Positions 4,574 through 6,033 of a DNA stretch of 6,033 bases are shown in pieces (position 1 is the stretch's first letter; the number at the start of each line of letters is the position of its first letter). The notes under the pieces are model-generated. The model was not told the origin of the DNA. It ran no database searches and was given only the letters and a program-made list of their open reading frames with translations. This DNA is from Oscillospiraceae bacterium (GTDB lineage Bacteria; Bacillota; Clostridia; Oscillospirales; Ruminococcaceae): contig SVMQ01000143.1 of NCBI GenBank assembly GCA_015067375.1, positions 1-6,033 on the forward strand, given 5' to 3'. Made by a program: the position numbers and the translations under genes.

Positions 4574-5422
4574 ATGCGTAAATTCGGATTGATAGGTCAT
4601 CCTCTCGGACATTCGCTCTCGCCGCAGATACACACCCGACTTTTTGAGCTGAGCGGCGAAACGGTGGATTATCAGCTCTATGATATCGCCCCCGAGGAGC
4701 TTGCGGACAAGCACGAGTTTCTCTCCACCCTTGACGGCTTCAATATAACCATCCCCCACAAGGTGGACATCATCGGCTACTGCGACAGGCTGACGGAGGG
4801 CGCTCAGCGCTACCGCAGCGTAAACTGCGTGGCAAACGGCACAGAGAAGCTCGGCTGCAACACCGACGTAAACGGCTTCACCATGTCCATTGATATGCTC
4901 GGTGCAAGCCTTGCGTCCGACGTGCTGCTGATAGGCTGCGGCGGCGTGGGCAGGATGATAGCTATCGAAACGGCGCTGAGCGGCGGCAGGCTGACTATCG
5001 CGGCGCTGAGGTCTGACGAGGCTCTCGCTTCACAGGCGGTCGCTGAGATAAAGGCGCAGAAGCCCGACGCACAGGTGACGGTGGTGCTGACAGACGGCAC
5101 ACTGGATGCAGGCTGCTTCGGCGGCAGCTGCCCGAGATTTGACCTGCTGGTGAATGCCTCCCCGATAGGAATGTACCCAAAGACGGACAGGATGCCCTGC
5201 GCGCCCGAGATACTGGACAATGTGAGCTATGTTTTCGACGTGGTGTACAACCCCTGCGAAACGCTGCTTGCAAAGACCGCGCGCGAAAAGGGCAAAAAGG
5301 CGATGACAGGCATGGCGATGCTGGTGCTGCAGGCAGTTGCGGCGCACGAGATATGGGACGGCGCTTCCTATAAGAAAGAGGACATCGACAAGCTCATCGC
5401 GGATATGGAGGCACTTGTATGA
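4574..5422 (+). CDS. aroE: Shikimate dehydrogenase (AroE)
   Basis: NADP(H)-dependent reduction of 3-dehydroshikimate to shikimate in aromatic amino-acid biosynthesis. The 282-residue product has the substrate-binding GHPLGHSLSPQIH (8-20, Ser14 and Ser16), NITIPHK (57-63) with catalytic Lys63, Asn84 in SVNCVAN, and the catalytic Asp98 in GCNTDVNGF. A Rossmann glycine motif GCGGVG lies at 121-126, then NASPIGMYP (194-202) and GMAMLVLQA with Gln253. The NADP-selective Asn-Arg-Thr usually found after the second Rossmann strand reads AALRS (143-147), keeping one Arg (146), so cofactor preference is slightly open. The ATG is set by AAGGAG at 4561-4566, 7 nt upstream. The stop overlaps the aroK start by 4 nt (ATGA), indicating coupled translation. 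Confidence 0.96.
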   Translation: MRKFGLIGHPLGHSLSPQIHTRLFELSGETVDYQLYDIAPEELADKHEFLSTLDGFNITIPHKVDIIGYCDRLTEGAQRYRSVNCVANGTEKLGCNTDVNGFTMSIDMLGASLASDVLLIGCGGVGRMIAIETALSGGRLTIAALRSDEALASQAVAEIKAQKPDAQVTVVLTDGTLDAGCFGGSCPRFDLLVNASPIGMYPKTDRMPCAPEILDNVSYVFDVVYNPCETLLAKTAREKGKKAMTGMAMLVLQAVAAHEIWDGASYKKEDIDKLIADMEALV

Positions 5423-5931
5423 GCAGCGTTTACCTCTGCGGCTTCATGGGCTGCGGAAAGAGCCACATCGGCAGGATGACAGCCGCGGCGCTGCATCAGC
5501 GATTCGTTGACCTTGACCGCTACATCGTGGAAAAAGAGGGCATGACCATCCCCGAGATATTCGAGCGCTTCGGTGAGCCGCATTTCCGCGAGCTTGAGGC
5601 GAAGTACATACGCGAGCTGTCCGACGGAAACGTCGTCGCAACAGGCGGCGGCGCACTGATAAACGACAGCACCGCGGAGTTTGCGCGAAGCAGCGGTCTT
5701 ACAGTCTACATCAACACCAGCTTCGATATCTGCTACGAGCGCATAAAAAACGACACCAACCGTCCCCTCGTCGTGAAGAATACCAGAGAGCAGCTGCACG
5801 AGCTGTATAACACGCGCGACGTCATCTACCGCCGCAACAGCCTGTATATGGTAAACGGCAGCGCGAGGGACTACATCATCCGCGACGAGATACTGAAGCT
5901 GCTCAGTTACTACGAAAAGTATATTATATAA
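5419..5931 (+). CDS. aroK: Shikimate kinase (AroK)
   Basis: Phosphorylates the 3-OH of shikimate with ATP, the step after AroE. The 170-residue product is a standard-length single-domain kinase: Walker A GFMGCGKS (8-15, Lys14), Mg/shikimate-binding DLD (31-33), FGEPHFRELE with Arg57, the shikimate-binding GGG (76-78, TGGGA), the lid Arg115 in NRPLV, and Arg139 in RNSLY near the C-terminus. It begins at the ATG overlapping the aroE stop; no separate Shine-Dalgarno of strength is needed with such coupling, though GGAGG lies at 5407-5411, 7 nt upstream. The TAA stop is also the first three bases of the downstream repeat copy A. The tail YYEKYII is ordinary for the size and I see no truncation. 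Confidence 0.95.
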   Translation: MSSVYLCGFMGCGKSHIGRMTAAALHQRFVDLDRYIVEKEGMTIPEIFERFGEPHFRELEAKYIRELSDGNVVATGGGALINDSTAEFARSSGLTVYINTSFDICYERIKNDTNRPLVVKNTREQLHELYNTRDVIYRRNSLYMVNGSARDYIIRDEILKLLSYYEKYII

Positions 5932-6027
5932 GGGGAACTCTAAAAATCGGGACGCGAGCAGAATTTCGTATATGACGGCGTCAGATGCAAGGAAGAAAAC
6001 CGCAGTAATACTTGATGTATTACAAGG
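5929..6027 (+). repeat. Dispersed ~100-bp intergenic element, copy A (downstream of aroK)
   Basis: It begins TAAGGGGAACTCTAAAAATC, the TAA being the aroK stop codon, and aligns with copy B (minus strand, 1711-1612) at roughly 80% identity. A perfect 7-bp hairpin GTAATAC-TTGAT-GTATTAC (6005-6023) lies near its end; copy B keeps 6 of the 7 pairs. A short hairpin TGAC-GGC-GTCA (5973-5983) occupies the place where copy B has AGCTG-TAT-CAGCT. The last bases of the window (6028-6033) no longer match copy B, so the element may end near 6027, but the window edge prevents certainty. Confidence 0.75.
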
Positions 6028-6033
6028 AGATAG

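Overview
The window carries part of a bacterial type II fatty-acid synthesis (FAS II) locus next to two shikimate-pathway genes. Codon choice is GC-rich, Shine-Dalgarno sites are strong purine-rich AAGGAG or GGAGG types, and intergenic DNA is AT-rich and repeat-laden. Together with the protein flavour (FabH/FabG/FabF/FabD, a short stand-alone AroK) this suggests a low-GC-phylum gut or rumen Clostridium relative of the Ruminococcus/Oscillospiraceae type. That assignment is an inference from style, not a database result.

Layout. On the minus strand, reading leftward, are fabH (2718-1720), fabG (1517-774) and the first 150 codons of fabF (from 451, cut by the window edge). On the plus strand, diverging from fabH, are fabD (3351-4271) and then aroE (4574-5422) and aroK (5419-5931), which overlap by 4 nt. 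fabD makes malonyl-ACP, FabH condenses it with acetyl-CoA to start chains, FabF elongates them and FabG reduces the 3-ketoacyl-ACP. ACP, the dehydratase and the enoyl reductase are not in the window. AroE and AroK catalyse consecutive steps, 3-dehydroshikimate to shikimate to shikimate-3-phosphate.

All complete genes look intact, with catalytic residues in place. The unusual material lies between them. All four larger gaps (452-773, 1518-1719, 2719-3350, 4272-4573) and the right edge hold structured or repeated DNA: (i) a ~100-bp element present twice, each copy directly 3' of a gene and in that gene's sense direction (after fabH and after aroK); (ii) a ~446-bp block between fabH and fabD bounded by 9-bp perfect inverted repeats and packed with small hairpins; (iii) a branched palindromic element plus two long hairpins in the fabG-fabF gap; (iv) a degenerate 86-bp-period tandem duplication before aroE, with an apparently compensated hairpin arm. 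I see no tRNA, rRNA, CRISPR array, transposase, toxin-antitoxin or phage gene, and no convincing new protein system. The intergenic repeat families are the part worth following up.
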